A stretch of 64,000 nt of DNA from Burkholderiales bacterium UBA2647 (GCA_002359635.1 DENJ01000043.1:10216-74215), one strand, 5' to 3'. Positions 8,891-17,954 are shown, numbered from the stretch's first letter. Notes: generated by a model not told the origin, from the sequence alone. Numbers and translations: made by a program.

Positions 8891-9202
8891 ATGGCTGATC
8901 CAATGAAAATTCGCGCCGCTGCGCGCGGCGACGTGGTTGATGTCCGCGTCTTGATGGCTCACGAGATGGAAACAGGGCAGCGCAAAGATGCCGCAGGAAA
9001 ACTCGTGCCCGCCTGGTTTATCAGCGATGTCACCGCTAGCCTTAACGGCAAACCCGTGGTCAAGGCATTCTGGGGACCGGCAGTGTCAAAAAATCCCTAT
9101 TTGCAGTTCAAAGTCAAAGGGGGTAAGGCAGGCGATAAGATCAGCATCACCTGGGTCGATAACAAGGGCGACAAGCGAACTGACGAAGTCACGGTGAGCT
9201 GA
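8891..9202 (+). CDS. soxZ: Sulfur carrier complex protein SoxZ
   Basis: Partner of SoxY, 103 aa, an immunoglobulin-like beta sandwich. It has no signal peptide and is known in the family to be exported as a complex with the Tat-targeted SoxY. The conserved start MKIRA and the region GKPVVKAFWGPAVSKNPYLQFK are typical. CAGGAG lies upstream of the ATG at 8891. It follows soxY by 70 bp in the usual order. Confidence 0.95.
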   Translation: MADPMKIRAAARGDVVDVRVLMAHEMETGQRKDAAGKLVPAWFISDVTASLNGKPVVKAFWGPAVSKNPYLQFKVKGGKAGDKISITWVDNKGDKRTDEVTVS

Positions 9203-9287
9203 TCAGGGCATGATCTGAACCCGCAAATCCTGCACACCAAAACAACAAAACACCAAAACAACAATACAACAACAGGGAGACAATGCA

Positions 9288-10193
9288 ATGAAAAGCATAA
9301 CGTTGAGTCATGATGGTCGGGAGCGTGCTAGGAGCTCGCTGTCGCTGCTTTCCAGCGCCAAGGCTGGCCGTGCTGGTGCAAGGTTTTCCCAGCAAGCGAT
9401 GCTTCTTTTCTCGGGCTTGCTTGCAACAACCATGGCTTGCGCCCAGCCGCGCGATGCAACCGAGCTGGAAATCGAGAAGTATCGCCAGATGCTACAAGAC
9501 GGTAATCCCGCAGAACTGGTATCGCTTAAAGGCGAGGGGCTTTGGAAGAAGAAGCAAGGCCCCAAGCAGCTAAGTCTTGAGGGCTGCGATCTTGGTCTCG
9601 GTCCGGGGGTTGTTAAGGGCGCCAATGCGCAGTTGCCGCGATATTTTGCTGATGCTGATGCGGTGATGGACCTCGAAAGCCGGATTGTTCATTGTATGGT
9701 CACCATCCAGGGCATTGATCGACAGAAAGTCATTGCCCGACCTTACTCCGGTGCTGGTCAATCGGCCACCGACATGGAAGCGTTGGTGGCCTATGTGGTT
9801 GAGGAATCTCGCGGCATGAAGATCAATGTGCCGCAAGAGCATGTGAAGGAAAAGGAAGCTTTTGCGCGTGGTGAAAAGATTTTCTATTTCCGCGGGGGAC
9901 CTTATGATTTTTCTTGTGCCTCATGTCATGCCGTCGATAACCAGCGTATCCGTCTGCAAGGCCTGCCGAATCTGACCAAAACCGAGCCCGCTCAAAAAGC
10001 CTTCGCCAGCTGGCCGGCCTATCGGGTATCGCAAGGTGCGCTACGAACCATGCAATGGCGTATCTACGACTGCTTCCGCCAGCAGCGTTTCCCGGAATTA
10101 AAGTATTTGTCACCCGCCTCGGTTGATTTGATCACCTACTTAGGTGCTCGCGCCAACGGTGGTGTGATGGAAACGCCGGCGATCAAGCGATAA
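9288..10193 (+). CDS. soxA: L-cysteine S-thiosulfotransferase subunit SoxA (single-heme type)
   Basis: Catalytic subunit of SoxXA, the periplasmic cytochrome that couples thiosulfate to the SoxY cysteine to start the cycle. It is 301 aa with a signal peptide ending near CAQP at about residue 52. Only one heme motif is present, CASCH at about 210-214. In the N-terminal half the two cysteines (about Cys100 and Cys136) match the disulfide that replaces the first heme in monoheme SoxA proteins. The active-site cysteine that becomes persulfidated and ligates the heme is in IYDCFRQQR (about Cys262). AGGGAGA precedes the ATG, behind a 42-nt leader with no G and a single T. The first roughly 35 residues form an unusually long n-region, so a later start is possible but no good candidate is seen. 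Confidence 0.94.
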   Translation: MKSITLSHDGRERARSSLSLLSSAKAGRAGARFSQQAMLLFSGLLATTMACAQPRDATELEIEKYRQMLQDGNPAELVSLKGEGLWKKKQGPKQLSLEGCDLGLGPGVVKGANAQLPRYFADADAVMDLESRIVHCMVTIQGIDRQKVIARPYSGAGQSATDMEALVAYVVEESRGMKINVPQEHVKEKEAFARGEKIFYFRGGPYDFSCASCHAVDNQRIRLQGLPNLTKTEPAQKAFASWPAYRVSQGALRTMQWRIYDCFRQQRFPELKYLSPASVDLITYLGARANGGVMETPAIKR

Positions 10194-10203
10194 GGGGATA
10201 AGC

Positions 10204-10941
10204 ATGAAAGCAAGGTTCAGCAAAGCATTGAGCATGGCTCGCCGAAATCCGAACGTTTCGCGCTTAAGCGATAGCGCTCCTTCTGTTGTGTTGCTCAGCG
10301 TTGCGCGGCTCAGAACAATTGGTCGTGCTTTTCGTCCGCTACTCGTGAGTTCGGCTTTTCTGGGGCTTTTGGGCGCTTGCGCATGGATGCCGCATGAGCC
10401 TACAAAAGAAGAAATCGCCCAGTTGATGAAGCAATCGTTTGCAGAGCGCGGTGGCGCCAAGCTCGACCGCTTGGAGCAGTCAGCCCTGCAAAGCATTTGT
10501 AGCGACTATACCGGCAAGGAAGTACCCAAAGCACTTAAGGAGCAACTTGAACAAGCAGCGCTTGCATCGGTGAGGTATCCTGCCGATGGGAAATATCTTG
10601 GCGATTTCAAGAACGGTGAGCGTATTGCCCAAAGCGGTGTTGGCCTTCAGTTCTCGGACGCCCCGGGAACAGTTGCCGGTGGTAACTGCTATGCCTGCCA
10701 TCAAATCAGCAAGCAGGAGCTTGCCTACGGCAATATCGGTCCTACGCTATATAACTACGGCAAGTTACGGGGCGATTCCGAGCCGATCCTTAAGTACACG
10801 TGGGCAAGAATCTATAACGCTCATGCTTTTAACGCTTGCAATTCGATGCCACGCTTTGGCGCTGCCGGGATTCTCACTGAAGCGCAAATTAAAGATGTGA
10901 TGGCACTGTTGCTCGATCCAAAATCACCGGTTAATCAGTAA
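10204..10941 (+). CDS. soxX: Cytochrome c subunit SoxX, long form with possible lipobox
   Basis: Electron-accepting cytochrome of SoxXA. It has a heme motif CYACH at about 162-166 and a distal methionine in FNACNSMPRFG at about Met214, both diagnostic. At 245 aa it is longer than the roughly 150-210 aa common for SoxX. The extra part is an N-terminal basic region and a helical stretch of about 90 residues before the heme domain. The hydrophobic segment ends LGLLGAC (Cys59), which fits a lipoprotein signal, so this SoxX may be anchored to a membrane. An upstream start inflating the n-region is possible (alternative Met11). It follows soxA by 10 bp. A strong stem-loop separates it from soxB. 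Confidence 0.92.
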   Translation: MKARFSKALSMARRNPNVSRLSDSAPSVVLLSVARLRTIGRAFRPLLVSSAFLGLLGACAWMPHEPTKEEIAQLMKQSFAERGGAKLDRLEQSALQSICSDYTGKEVPKALKEQLEQAALASVRYPADGKYLGDFKNGERIAQSGVGLQFSDAPGTVAGGNCYACHQISKQELAYGNIGPTLYNYGKLRGDSEPILKYTWARIYNAHAFNACNSMPRFGAAGILTEAQIKDVMALLLDPKSPVNQ

Positions 10942-10946
10942 TCAAC

Positions 10947-10983
10947 TTGCATCAAGCATCTGTTAGCACGATGCTCGATGCAA
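10947..10983 (+). promoter_or_regulatory. Stem-loop between soxX and soxB
   Basis: TTGCATCAAGCATC (10947-10960) and GATGCTCGATGCAA (10970-10983) can form a 14-bp stem with one mismatch and a 9-nt loop, starting six bases after the soxX stop. No run of T follows, so it is not a typical intrinsic terminator. An mRNA stability or processing element, or a protein-binding palindrome ahead of soxB, are the reasonable readings. Confidence 0.55.
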
Positions 10984-11032
10984 CGGTCCATTGATTTTCA
11001 TGCCTTGATCAGCGCCTACACGGTTTAATGTG

Positions 11033-12739
11033 ATGCAAAAAAGAGAATTTCTCCATCTCCTCGGTGCTGCCTCAGCGGCAGGTATTTCCCAGCCAAGCGC
11101 TGCGAGAGCAGGCGATTCAAAGATTTCTTATGACGTTCCTGTTTTTGGTAATGTCAGCTTGATGCATTTCACCGACTGCCATGCGCAGCTGATGCCGATT
11201 TATTTTCGCGAACCCAGTGTGAATCTTGGTGTTGGCGATGCCGTAGGCAAACCGCCTCATGTGGTCGGAGATGCTTTTTTGAAGTACTACGGCATTGCAA
11301 AAAATTCAGCGCAATCCCACGCCTTTACATACCTTGGCTTTGAGGCTGCAGCGAAACAATTTGGGAAGGTGGGAGGCTTTGCACATTTAGCAAGTCTTGT
11401 GAAACAAATACGCGCAAGTCGACCCTTCGCCTTGCTGCTTGATGGTGGCGATACTTGGCAGGGTTCGGCAACCGCGCTTTGGACAAACGGACAGGATATG
11501 GTCGATGCCTGCAAGCTGCTCGGTGTAGACCTCATGACGGCGCACTGGGAATTCACTTACGGCGCCGATCGCGTGAAAGAGATTATTACAAAAGATTTTA
11601 AAGGCAGTATCGAATTTCTGGCGCAAAACGTAAAGACCACAGATTTCGAAGATCCAGTGTTTGCGCCCTACAGCATGAGGCGGATCAATGGCCAGTCGGT
11701 AGCGATTATCGGCCAAGCCTTTCCCTACACGCCGATTGCGAATCCCCGCTGGATGGTCCCCGAATGGAGCTTCGGCATTCAGGACGAACGCATGCAAAAG
11801 CTTGTCGATGAAGTCCGTGGCAAAGGGGCCAAGGCGGTTGTTGTAATTTCTCATAACGGTATGGATGTTGATCTCAAAATGGCTTCACGGGTGCGCGGCA
11901 TTGACGCGATACTTGGTGGCCATACACATGATGGCATGCCTGCGCCGGTGGTGATCGCCAACCCCGGCGGTAAAACCCTGGTCACCAATGCAGGATCAAA
12001 TGGCAAGTTTTTAGCCCTGCTCGATCTTGATGTGGGTCCCTCGGGGGTGAAGGATTATCGATACCGCTTGCTGCCGGTTTTTTCTAATCAGCTCAAAGCA
12101 GATCCCGCCATGCAAGCGCTGATCGAAAAGATCAGAGCGCCTTACGCGCACAAACTCAGTGAAACGTTGGCCATTAGCGACGGTCTCTTGTATCGACGGG
12201 GTAATTTTAACGGTAGCTTTGACCAACTGATTTTGGACGCCTTAATGGATGTCAAGTCAGCTGATATTGCATTTTCGCCCGGCTTCCGATGGGGAACCTC
12301 ACTGCTTCCAGGGCAGGCAATCACCCGCGAGCATCTGATGGACCAGACTGCGATTACTTATCCGCAGGTTACCGTCAGTCAGTTTTCAGGCACCATGATC
12401 AAGACCATTCTCGAAGATGTTGCTGATAATTTATTCAATCCCGATCCGTATTATCAGCAGGGCGGGGACATGGTGCGGGTTGGTGGTTTGCAATACACCA
12501 TTGATCCAAACGCCAAAGCGGGTTCGCGCATCAGCGATATGCGATTGGGGGAGCAGCTTTTGGATGCTGATAAATCTTATAAGGTTGCAGGCTGGGCACC
12601 AGTGGCAGAGGGCGCCAAGGGCGAGCCGATTTGGGAGCTGGTCGAGACCTGGCTTAAGGCGCAAAAGCGGGTAATAGCCCGTCGACTCAATACGCCAAGA
12701 ATTCTTGGCATGGCAGGCAACCCCGGGATTGCCCCTTGA
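11033..12739 (+). CDS. soxB: Thiosulfohydrolase SoxB
   Basis: Dimanganese hydrolase of the 5'-nucleotidase family that releases sulfate from S-sulfo-SoxY. It is about 568 aa. The N-terminus KREFLHLLGAASAAG is a Tat-like signal with KR in place of RR. Metal-binding motifs are HFTDCHAQLMP, DGGDTWQGS and GGHTHDG in order. I used the ATG at 11033; the GTG at 11030 directly before it is equivalent. No good ribosome site is visible, and the gene follows a stem-loop, so translation may depend on structure or on its own promoter in the 91-bp gap. Its stop overlaps the TTG of the next gene. Confidence 0.95.
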   Translation: MQKREFLHLLGAASAAGISQPSAARAGDSKISYDVPVFGNVSLMHFTDCHAQLMPIYFREPSVNLGVGDAVGKPPHVVGDAFLKYYGIAKNSAQSHAFTYLGFEAAAKQFGKVGGFAHLASLVKQIRASRPFALLLDGGDTWQGSATALWTNGQDMVDACKLLGVDLMTAHWEFTYGADRVKEIITKDFKGSIEFLAQNVKTTDFEDPVFAPYSMRRINGQSVAIIGQAFPYTPIANPRWMVPEWSFGIQDERMQKLVDEVRGKGAKAVVVISHNGMDVDLKMASRVRGIDAILGGHTHDGMPAPVVIANPGGKTLVTNAGSNGKFLALLDLDVGPSGVKDYRYRLLPVFSNQLKADPAMQALIEKIRAPYAHKLSETLAISDGLLYRRGNFNGSFDQLILDALMDVKSADIAFSPGFRWGTSLLPGQAITREHLMDQTAITYPQVTVSQFSGTMIKTILEDVADNLFNPDPYYQQGGDMVRVGGLQYTIDPNAKAGSRISDMRLGEQLLDADKSYKVAGWAPVAEGAKGEPIWELVETWLKAQKRVIARRLNTPRILGMAGNPGIAP

Positions 12740-13689
12740 CCTTGTCGTATCGCTTCAGGTGGTCGTGGCTGGTACTTTTGCTTGCCGTCACGCCACTTTT
12801 CGCCCAGTCGATGCCCCTTGTTGCCTTGCAGGCGCTAAGCAAACAGTCCTACATGGTGCAAGGCGATTTGGGTCCAGCGTCAACCAGCAATCGGGGATTC
12901 AACGCCAATGCAGGCATTGTGATCACCGATAAAGCGGTCATCTTGATCGATGCGCTGGGCACCCCCGCACTCGCTGAGGAGCTGTTGGCTTCGATTAGGG
13001 CTATGACAGACTTGCCGATTAGTGATGTGATTGTGACCCATTACCATGCTGATCATTATTACGGGCTTCAGGTCTTCAAACAGCTGGGCGCAAGAATCAT
13101 TGCAGCACGACCAGCACTTCAAGCAATCGGCGCGCCGGAAATGGCCGAACGATTCGCCGAAAGGAAAGTGAGCTTATCGCCTTGGGTGGACGAGAGCTTT
13201 CGGGTGATTGCCCCTGACTTGTTGATCGATAGAGCCATGCGTATGCAATTGGGCGGAGCCTGGTTTGGCCTGATTCCCGCCGGACCAGCCCATACGCCTG
13301 AAGATCTTATGGTTTTGAGCGAGGCTGATGGGGTGCTTTTTGCGGGTGATTTGATGTTTGCGGGCCGTATTCCCTTTGTCGGCAACGCCAATACAAAGGC
13401 CTGGATCAAGGGTATTGAGGACCTGATCAGAGCACAACCCAAGGTCATTGTCGGTGGACATGGTCCCGCATCCCTGGATGCAGCCAACGACCTTGTTTTC
13501 ACGCTTCAATATTTGAAGCATTTGCGGGCCACGATGGGTGCTGCGGTACAAGATCTCAAGTCTTTCGATGAGGCTTATGCCGAGATTGACTGGTCTCGCT
13601 ACCGGGGCGTACCAGCCTTTGATGCGGCGCACCGGCGTAATGCCTACAATGTGTTTTTATCGATGGAACAGGAGGCCTTGCGACCATGA
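12736..13689 (+). CDS. soxH: SoxH-like metallo-beta-lactamase fold hydrolase
   Basis: Periplasmic hydrolase of the metallo-beta-lactamase superfamily, 317 aa, with a signal peptide ending near LFAQS. The zinc motif THYHADH is intact, as are the later ligands in GPAHTPEDL, the aspartate in FAGDLMFAG and the GGHG motif. A protein of this type, SoxH, is encoded at the end of several sox operons. Its substrate is not settled and it is not required for thiosulfate oxidation in Paracoccus. The TTG start at 12736 overlaps the soxB stop (TTGA), which argues for coupling. Similar proteins also occur with quinoprotein systems, but the context favours SoxH. Confidence 0.82.
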   Translation: MTLSYRFRWSWLVLLLAVTPLFAQSMPLVALQALSKQSYMVQGDLGPASTSNRGFNANAGIVITDKAVILIDALGTPALAEELLASIRAMTDLPISDVIVTHYHADHYYGLQVFKQLGARIIAARPALQAIGAPEMAERFAERKVSLSPWVDESFRVIAPDLLIDRAMRMQLGGAWFGLIPAGPAHTPEDLMVLSEADGVLFAGDLMFAGRIPFVGNANTKAWIKGIEDLIRAQPKVIVGGHGPASLDAANDLVFTLQYLKHLRATMGAAVQDLKSFDEAYAEIDWSRYRGVPAFDAAHRRNAYNVFLSMEQEALRP

Positions 13690-14450
13690 ATGCGCCCGAT
13701 ACCATGCTTGCTCAAAACCATAAGCCGCCGGATTTAAAAAGTGCCCGTGAAGATCTGACAGCTGCCTTGCGTTGGTCCGCACATCTTGGACTTAATGAGG
13801 GTATCTGTAATCATTTTTCATACGAATGGCAGCCCGATCAATACCTGATCAACCCTCAGGGATTGCACTGGGGCGAAGTCTGTGCGAGCGATATGCTCCT
13901 GATTGACGGGCAAGGCCAGGTGATCGAGGGCCGCCATGGCATTGAACCTACGGCTTTTTTTATTCATTCCTGGATTCATCGCCTCAATCCTCATGCGAAG
14001 GCGGTCTTGCACACTCACATGCCTTATGCCACGGCCATCACATTGATTGCTGGTGGACGCCTCGCTTGGTGTAATCAGAATGCGCTGCGCTTCTGGGGTC
14101 GCGTTGGGTATGACGACACTTATAACGGTGTGGCGCTTGATGACGCTGAAGGCGAGCGGATTGCGCAAACATTGGTCGGTAAGGATGTTGTGTTTATGGC
14201 CTCGCACGGGGTGAGCGTTGTTGGGCAGAGCATTGCTTGGGCATTTGATGATTTGTATTATCTTGAGCGTGCCTGCATGCATCAGGTGCTTGCAAGCCAG
14301 GCGGCAGCGGGTAAACCCCTGCGGATGATTCCTGAGGCCATGTGCCGCGAAACCGCGGCGCAAATTGCGGGTGAGCGTCAGCAAAGCGATCTATTTTTCC
14401 AATCGATCAAACGAATGCTCGATCGGGACCAGCCGGGCTGGCGTGATTAG
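13686..14450 (+). CDS. Class II aldolase/adducin family protein
   Basis: Zinc-dependent class II aldolase/adducin domain, 254 aa, the fold of fuculose-phosphate aldolase and related decarboxylases or epimerases. Metal-binding histidines are visible in VLHTHMPYATA and MASHGVSVVG. The glycine- and asparagine-containing substrate loop is GLNEGICNHFS. The ATG at 13686 makes an ATGA overlap with the SoxH-like gene, so it is the last gene of the sox transcript as seen here. Its substrate and any link to sulfur oxidation are unknown. A catabolic role carried along with the operon is as likely. Confidence 0.85.
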   Translation: MNAPDTMLAQNHKPPDLKSAREDLTAALRWSAHLGLNEGICNHFSYEWQPDQYLINPQGLHWGEVCASDMLLIDGQGQVIEGRHGIEPTAFFIHSWIHRLNPHAKAVLHTHMPYATAITLIAGGRLAWCNQNALRFWGRVGYDDTYNGVALDDAEGERIAQTLVGKDVVFMASHGVSVVGQSIAWAFDDLYYLERACMHQVLASQAAAGKPLRMIPEAMCRETAAQIAGERQQSDLFFQSIKRMLDRDQPGWRD

Positions 14451-14509
14451 CTTGCGCTCAAAGTGCCGCATGGCGATAGGATTGTGATGCCCGATCCGGA
14501 CCACTGGCG

Positions 14510-15628
14510 CTAGCTTGTTGTTGGAAAGCCTTGACTCGCCTCAATGGCCAGGGCGATTTGTTCACCTTGCTTACGAGCGGTTGTCCACTTCCCGCCCAAA
14601 AGACTCACGATTTTCCCGTGGGTAAGCAGGACTGACTCCCGGCTTATGGTGCGCGTGTTTTTCGCCGCCTGGCTTCGTTCGAGCACCAAAGGCCGCAGGC
14701 CAGCCATGGTCTGTATGATCTCGCGGGGTTCAATGCGCGGACTCACGAAGCGATTATGTAGTTCAATGAGTTCATCGATTTCTCGCTGTGAGGGCTTGAT
14801 GGGCTCACTGGGATCCTCTGAAGACGCTGCGACCTCGGTGGTGCCTAAAAGTGCGCAGCCCTTATAAGGCAGATAAAACACAACCCTGCCATCGTGCTGC
14901 TGAAACAGGCAGCCCGCCTTCAGCGGCCGATCAACCACCAGATGACTCCCCCGAAGCGCAAGCAAATCGTATGGGCTCTCAAGCTCGCTTCGCGTTAAGA
15001 GGTGATGCGACCATGGGCCGGCCGCATTGACAAGATGATCGAAGGTCTCAAGGCCTTGTTCGGTTTCCATGCGCCCGTCATTGAAGAGCCGCTCAACGCG
15101 GCAGGCCTTGTGCAGCTTAAGACCCCGCTCCTGAAGACGGGCCAGGGCCCATAGTCCCAGGGCTTCATCGTCCATCGATGCATCCCAATAGCTGATCGCA
15201 CCCACAAGCCCCTCACTGCGCAATCCCGGGATCGCCTGCATCACCTGACTTGGTTCATGACGCCGAGACAAGGGCATCTTGGATCCGATTGCAAGCAAGT
15301 CATAGAGCAGGGTGCCTGCTCGAATGACCCAGGGACTTCGACCGGTATTTTTGTAACAAGGGATGTAGATTTGAAGCGGCGCCGCAAGGCCGGTTTGCTG
15401 AGAAAGCCACCAATGCCGCTCGAGCAAGGCTTCCCTGATCAAACCAAACGCACCTTGCTCGAGATAGCGAAGGCCACCATGAAGCATTTTGCTTGAGGCG
15501 CGACTTGTTGCATGCATGGGTCTCAACGCTTCAAAAAGACTCACCTCATAGCCTCGTTCGATGAGGGCCCAGCCCGCCATCACGCCATTGATGCCGGCAC
15601 CGACGATTGCTACGCGTGAATGCTTCAT
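14510..15628 (-). CDS. FAD-dependent GlpD-like glycerol-3-phosphate dehydrogenase/oxidase
   Basis: FAD-dependent oxidoreductase of the DAO fold, about 372 aa. The dinucleotide-binding motif GAGINGVMAGWALIERG is at the very N-terminus from the ATG at 15628. The motif SRASSKMLHGGLRYLEQG is typical of aerobic glycerol-3-phosphate dehydrogenases. The C-terminal end has GGKWTTARKQGEQIA, also GlpD-like. It lacks the extra C-terminal helical domain of full-length GlpD (about 500 aa), so it may act on another 2-hydroxy-acid or phosphate. The frame runs upstream to 15727, but homology begins at 15628. It is divergent from the M20 peptidase gene with 47 bp between and convergent with the aldolase gene. 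Confidence 0.85.
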   Translation of the reverse strand: MKHSRVAIVGAGINGVMAGWALIERGYEVSLFEALRPMHATSRASSKMLHGGLRYLEQGAFGLIREALLERHWWLSQQTGLAAPLQIYIPCYKNTGRSPWVIRAGTLLYDLLAIGSKMPLSRRHEPSQVMQAIPGLRSEGLVGAISYWDASMDDEALGLWALARLQERGLKLHKACRVERLFNDGRMETEQGLETFDHLVNAAGPWSHHLLTRSELESPYDLLALRGSHLVVDRPLKAGCLFQQHDGRVVFYLPYKGCALLGTTEVAASSEDPSEPIKPSQREIDELIELHNRFVSPRIEPREIIQTMAGLRPLVLERSQAAKNTRTISRESVLLTHGKIVSLLGGKWTTARKQGEQIALAIEASQGFPTTS

Positions 15629-15675
15629 CCGCGGTATTCTATTCAGTCTTGTGTTGCCATTTGCAGGCTCCAGCC

Positions 15676-17154
15676 ATGAAACTGAATGATTTACAGATTT
15701 TGATCGATCGACAGTGGGATGAATCAATCCTTCCGGAATTGGTCGAGTACGTCAAAATTCCCGCAAAATCGCCGGCCTTCGATCCAGCCTGGGATGCCCA
15801 CGGGCATTTGAAATCGGTGGTTGACATGGCCTATGCTTGGGCCAAGGCGCAGGCAAGCAAACCCGGGGAAACGCCGGTCTTGGCCGGTATGGCCCTGGAA
15901 ATTATCAATATCGATGGCAAAACACCTTGTATTTTTTTTGATATTCCGGCAACAGGTCATTTTGGCTCAGATCGGACCACGCTCTTTTATGGACACCTGG
16001 ATAAGCAGCCCGAGATGAGCGGCTGGAAAGATCATCTCGGTCCCTGGAAGCCTGTCATTGAGCATGGAAGGCTTTATGGCAGAGGCAGTGCCGATGATGG
16101 TTATGCGATTTATGCGACGTTTTCTGCGCTTGCAAGCCTTGATCGTCAGGCGATTGCTCGACCGCGCTGTCTTGGCATCATCGAGACCTGTGAGGAGAGC
16201 GGGTCGCCGGATCTGCCGGCTTATTTAGAACATTTGAAGCCGCGTTTAGGGGATGTGAGTCTTGTGATCGGGCTTGACTCAGGTTGTGGGAACTACGAGC
16301 AATTATGGGTTACGACGTCGCTACGGGGCTTGGTCGGCGGGGTGCTCTCGGTTGAGATTCTTGAAGAAGGCGTGCACTCGGGCAGTGCCAGTGGCATCGT
16401 GCCATCCTCGTTTCGAATTGCGCGTAAGCTTTTGAATCGACTCGATGATGTGGATAACGGCCGCGTGCTTGCCGAAGTGTTTCACGCCGTGATTCCTCCA
16501 TCGCGAATCGCCCAGGCCGAGCAAGCCGGCGCGATTCTTGGCGATATGATTTGGAAACAATTTCCCTGGGTCAGCTGTTCGCATGCGCCAGCGGGCCATG
16601 AGCAGGCCTGCCTGAGCGCACAGCCGATGAGCACCGATCCAGTGGAAGCCATTCTGAACCGTACCTGGCGACCAGCCCTATCAGTGACCGGCGCGGCGTC
16701 CCTGCCCTCATTGGATATGGCAGGCAATGTCCTGCGGCCTAAAACGGTCTTAAAATTATCGATGCGCATCCCGCCAACGGTTGACGCAGAAAAGGCCAGT
16801 GATGAACTCAAGCAAATCCTTGAGCGTGATGCACCTTATCAGGCACGGGTTCGCTTTGAGGCAGACTGGGCAGCCTCAGGATGGCATGCGCCTCCGATGC
16901 CTGCAAGGCTGGGGCAACTGTTGGATGATTTATCAATGGCATCATTTTCAAAACCCGCAGCCTATATGGGCGAAGGCGGCACCATTCCCTTCATGAATAT
17001 GTTGGGCCAACATTTTCCTCAAGCTCAGTTTTTGATTACCGGTGTGCTGGGCCCGCATTCCAATGCACACGGCCCAAACGAGTTTCTCGATATTGCCTAT
17101 GCCAAAGCACTTACGGGCTTGGTTGCAGGGCTGGTGTGCCAGGCGCAGGACTAA
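15676..17154 (+). CDS. M20 family metallopeptidase
   Basis: Zinc-dependent exopeptidase or amidohydrolase of the M20 (carboxypeptidase G2/dipeptidase) family, 492 aa. Metal ligands are in LFYGHLDKQPE, GRGSADDGYAIYA and ETCEESGSPDL, in the usual order, followed by a dimerisation domain and the C-terminal histidine region. The first Met at 15676 begins the homologous domain; the frame upstream to 15607 overlaps the divergent GlpD-like gene. No signal peptide is seen, so it is cytoplasmic, most likely a dipeptidase or acyl-amino-acid hydrolase. Substrate is not determined by sequence. Confidence 0.88.
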   Translation: MKLNDLQILIDRQWDESILPELVEYVKIPAKSPAFDPAWDAHGHLKSVVDMAYAWAKAQASKPGETPVLAGMALEIINIDGKTPCIFFDIPATGHFGSDRTTLFYGHLDKQPEMSGWKDHLGPWKPVIEHGRLYGRGSADDGYAIYATFSALASLDRQAIARPRCLGIIETCEESGSPDLPAYLEHLKPRLGDVSLVIGLDSGCGNYEQLWVTTSLRGLVGGVLSVEILEEGVHSGSASGIVPSSFRIARKLLNRLDDVDNGRVLAEVFHAVIPPSRIAQAEQAGAILGDMIWKQFPWVSCSHAPAGHEQACLSAQPMSTDPVEAILNRTWRPALSVTGAASLPSLDMAGNVLRPKTVLKLSMRIPPTVDAEKASDELKQILERDAPYQARVRFEADWAASGWHAPPMPARLGQLLDDLSMASFSKPAAYMGEGGTIPFMNMLGQHFPQAQFLITGVLGPHSNAHGPNEFLDIAYAKALTGLVAGLVCQAQD

Positions 17155-17189
17155 ACCACTTTAACGCTTTCTTCGAAAAGGAGCACCCA

Positions 17190-17954
17190 ATGAAAAGCTT
17201 GAAACATTTACTTGCCCTTGTGATCACCGCAGGCTTTAGTACAGCTTTGCTGGCTGACGGCAAGGGCAAGGCTGCGCATTGGACTTATGAGGGTGCGCAT
17301 GGGCCCGAACGCTGGGCCGCGCTGGCGCCAGAGAACGCCAAGTGCAGTCAGGGTAAAACGCAATCGCCCGTGAACATCACGGACCGCGATGTGATTGTTT
17401 CTGATCTTGAATCGATACAGTTCCACTATCAACCTTCAACCTTTCGTTTCGAGCATAACGGTCACACGCTTCAAGTGACTCCTTCAGGCGAGAATTTCGT
17501 GGTGATCCGTGGCACGCGCTACAACCTGCTGCAGTTTCATTTCCACGCACCCAGTGAAGAAAAGATTAATTTCCGTAATTTCTCAATGGTTGCGCATTTC
17601 GTGCACAAGAGCGCCGAAGGACGACTTGCCGTGGTCGGCGTCTTGCTCGATGCAGGTGGTTCAAATCCTGCGATGGATCATTTGTGGGCGCACCTGCCTT
17701 TATCGAAAGGCGATACGGTTGAGCCTAAGTCGGCGTCGCTCGATATGAATCAAATGCTTCCTAAGGAACGGGGTTACTTTCAGTTCATGGGTTCATTGAC
17801 AACACCGCCATGCACTGAAGGTGTTTTGTGGACATTGTTTCAGGAGCCTGTGAAGATTCGCCCCGAGCAGGCCAGTGTTTTTCTCAAAGTGGTTGGCATG
17901 AATGCAAGGCCTGTTCAGCCTTTGAATCAGCGGGTTGTACGTTTTTCTCGCTAG
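17190..17954 (+). CDS. Alpha-class carbonic anhydrase, periplasmic
   Basis: Interconverts CO2 and bicarbonate in the periplasm. It is 254 aa with a signal peptide ending near LLADG. The zinc histidines are in QFHFHAPSE and the following MVAHFVHKS. The substrate region SLTTPPCTEGVLW is intact. AAAAGGAG precedes the ATG at 17190. The ORF is open to 17136 inside the M20 gene but carries no signal there. It lies directly before a TAXI-type TRAP receptor whose frame overlaps its 3' end. This arrangement suggests, but does not prove, joint expression with the transporter. Confidence 0.94.
   Translation: MKSLKHLLALVITAGFSTALLADGKGKAAHWTYEGAHGPERWAALAPENAKCSQGKTQSPVNITDRDVIVSDLESIQFHYQPSTFRFEHNGHTLQVTPSGENFVVIRGTRYNLLQFHFHAPSEEKINFRNFSMVAHFVHKSAEGRLAVVGVLLDAGGSNPAMDHLWAHLPLSKGDTVEPKSASLDMNQMLPKERGYFQFMGSLTTPPCTEGVLWTLFQEPVKIRPEQASVFLKVVGMNARPVQPLNQRVVRFSR

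Noticed and set aside
9288..10193. SoxA as a damaged diheme protein
   Set aside because: The first heme motif is absent, but the replacing cysteine pair is the known pattern of monoheme SoxA.
10947..10983. Intrinsic transcription terminator
   Set aside because: The stem is strong but no run of T follows on either side; soxB lies directly downstream in the same pathway.
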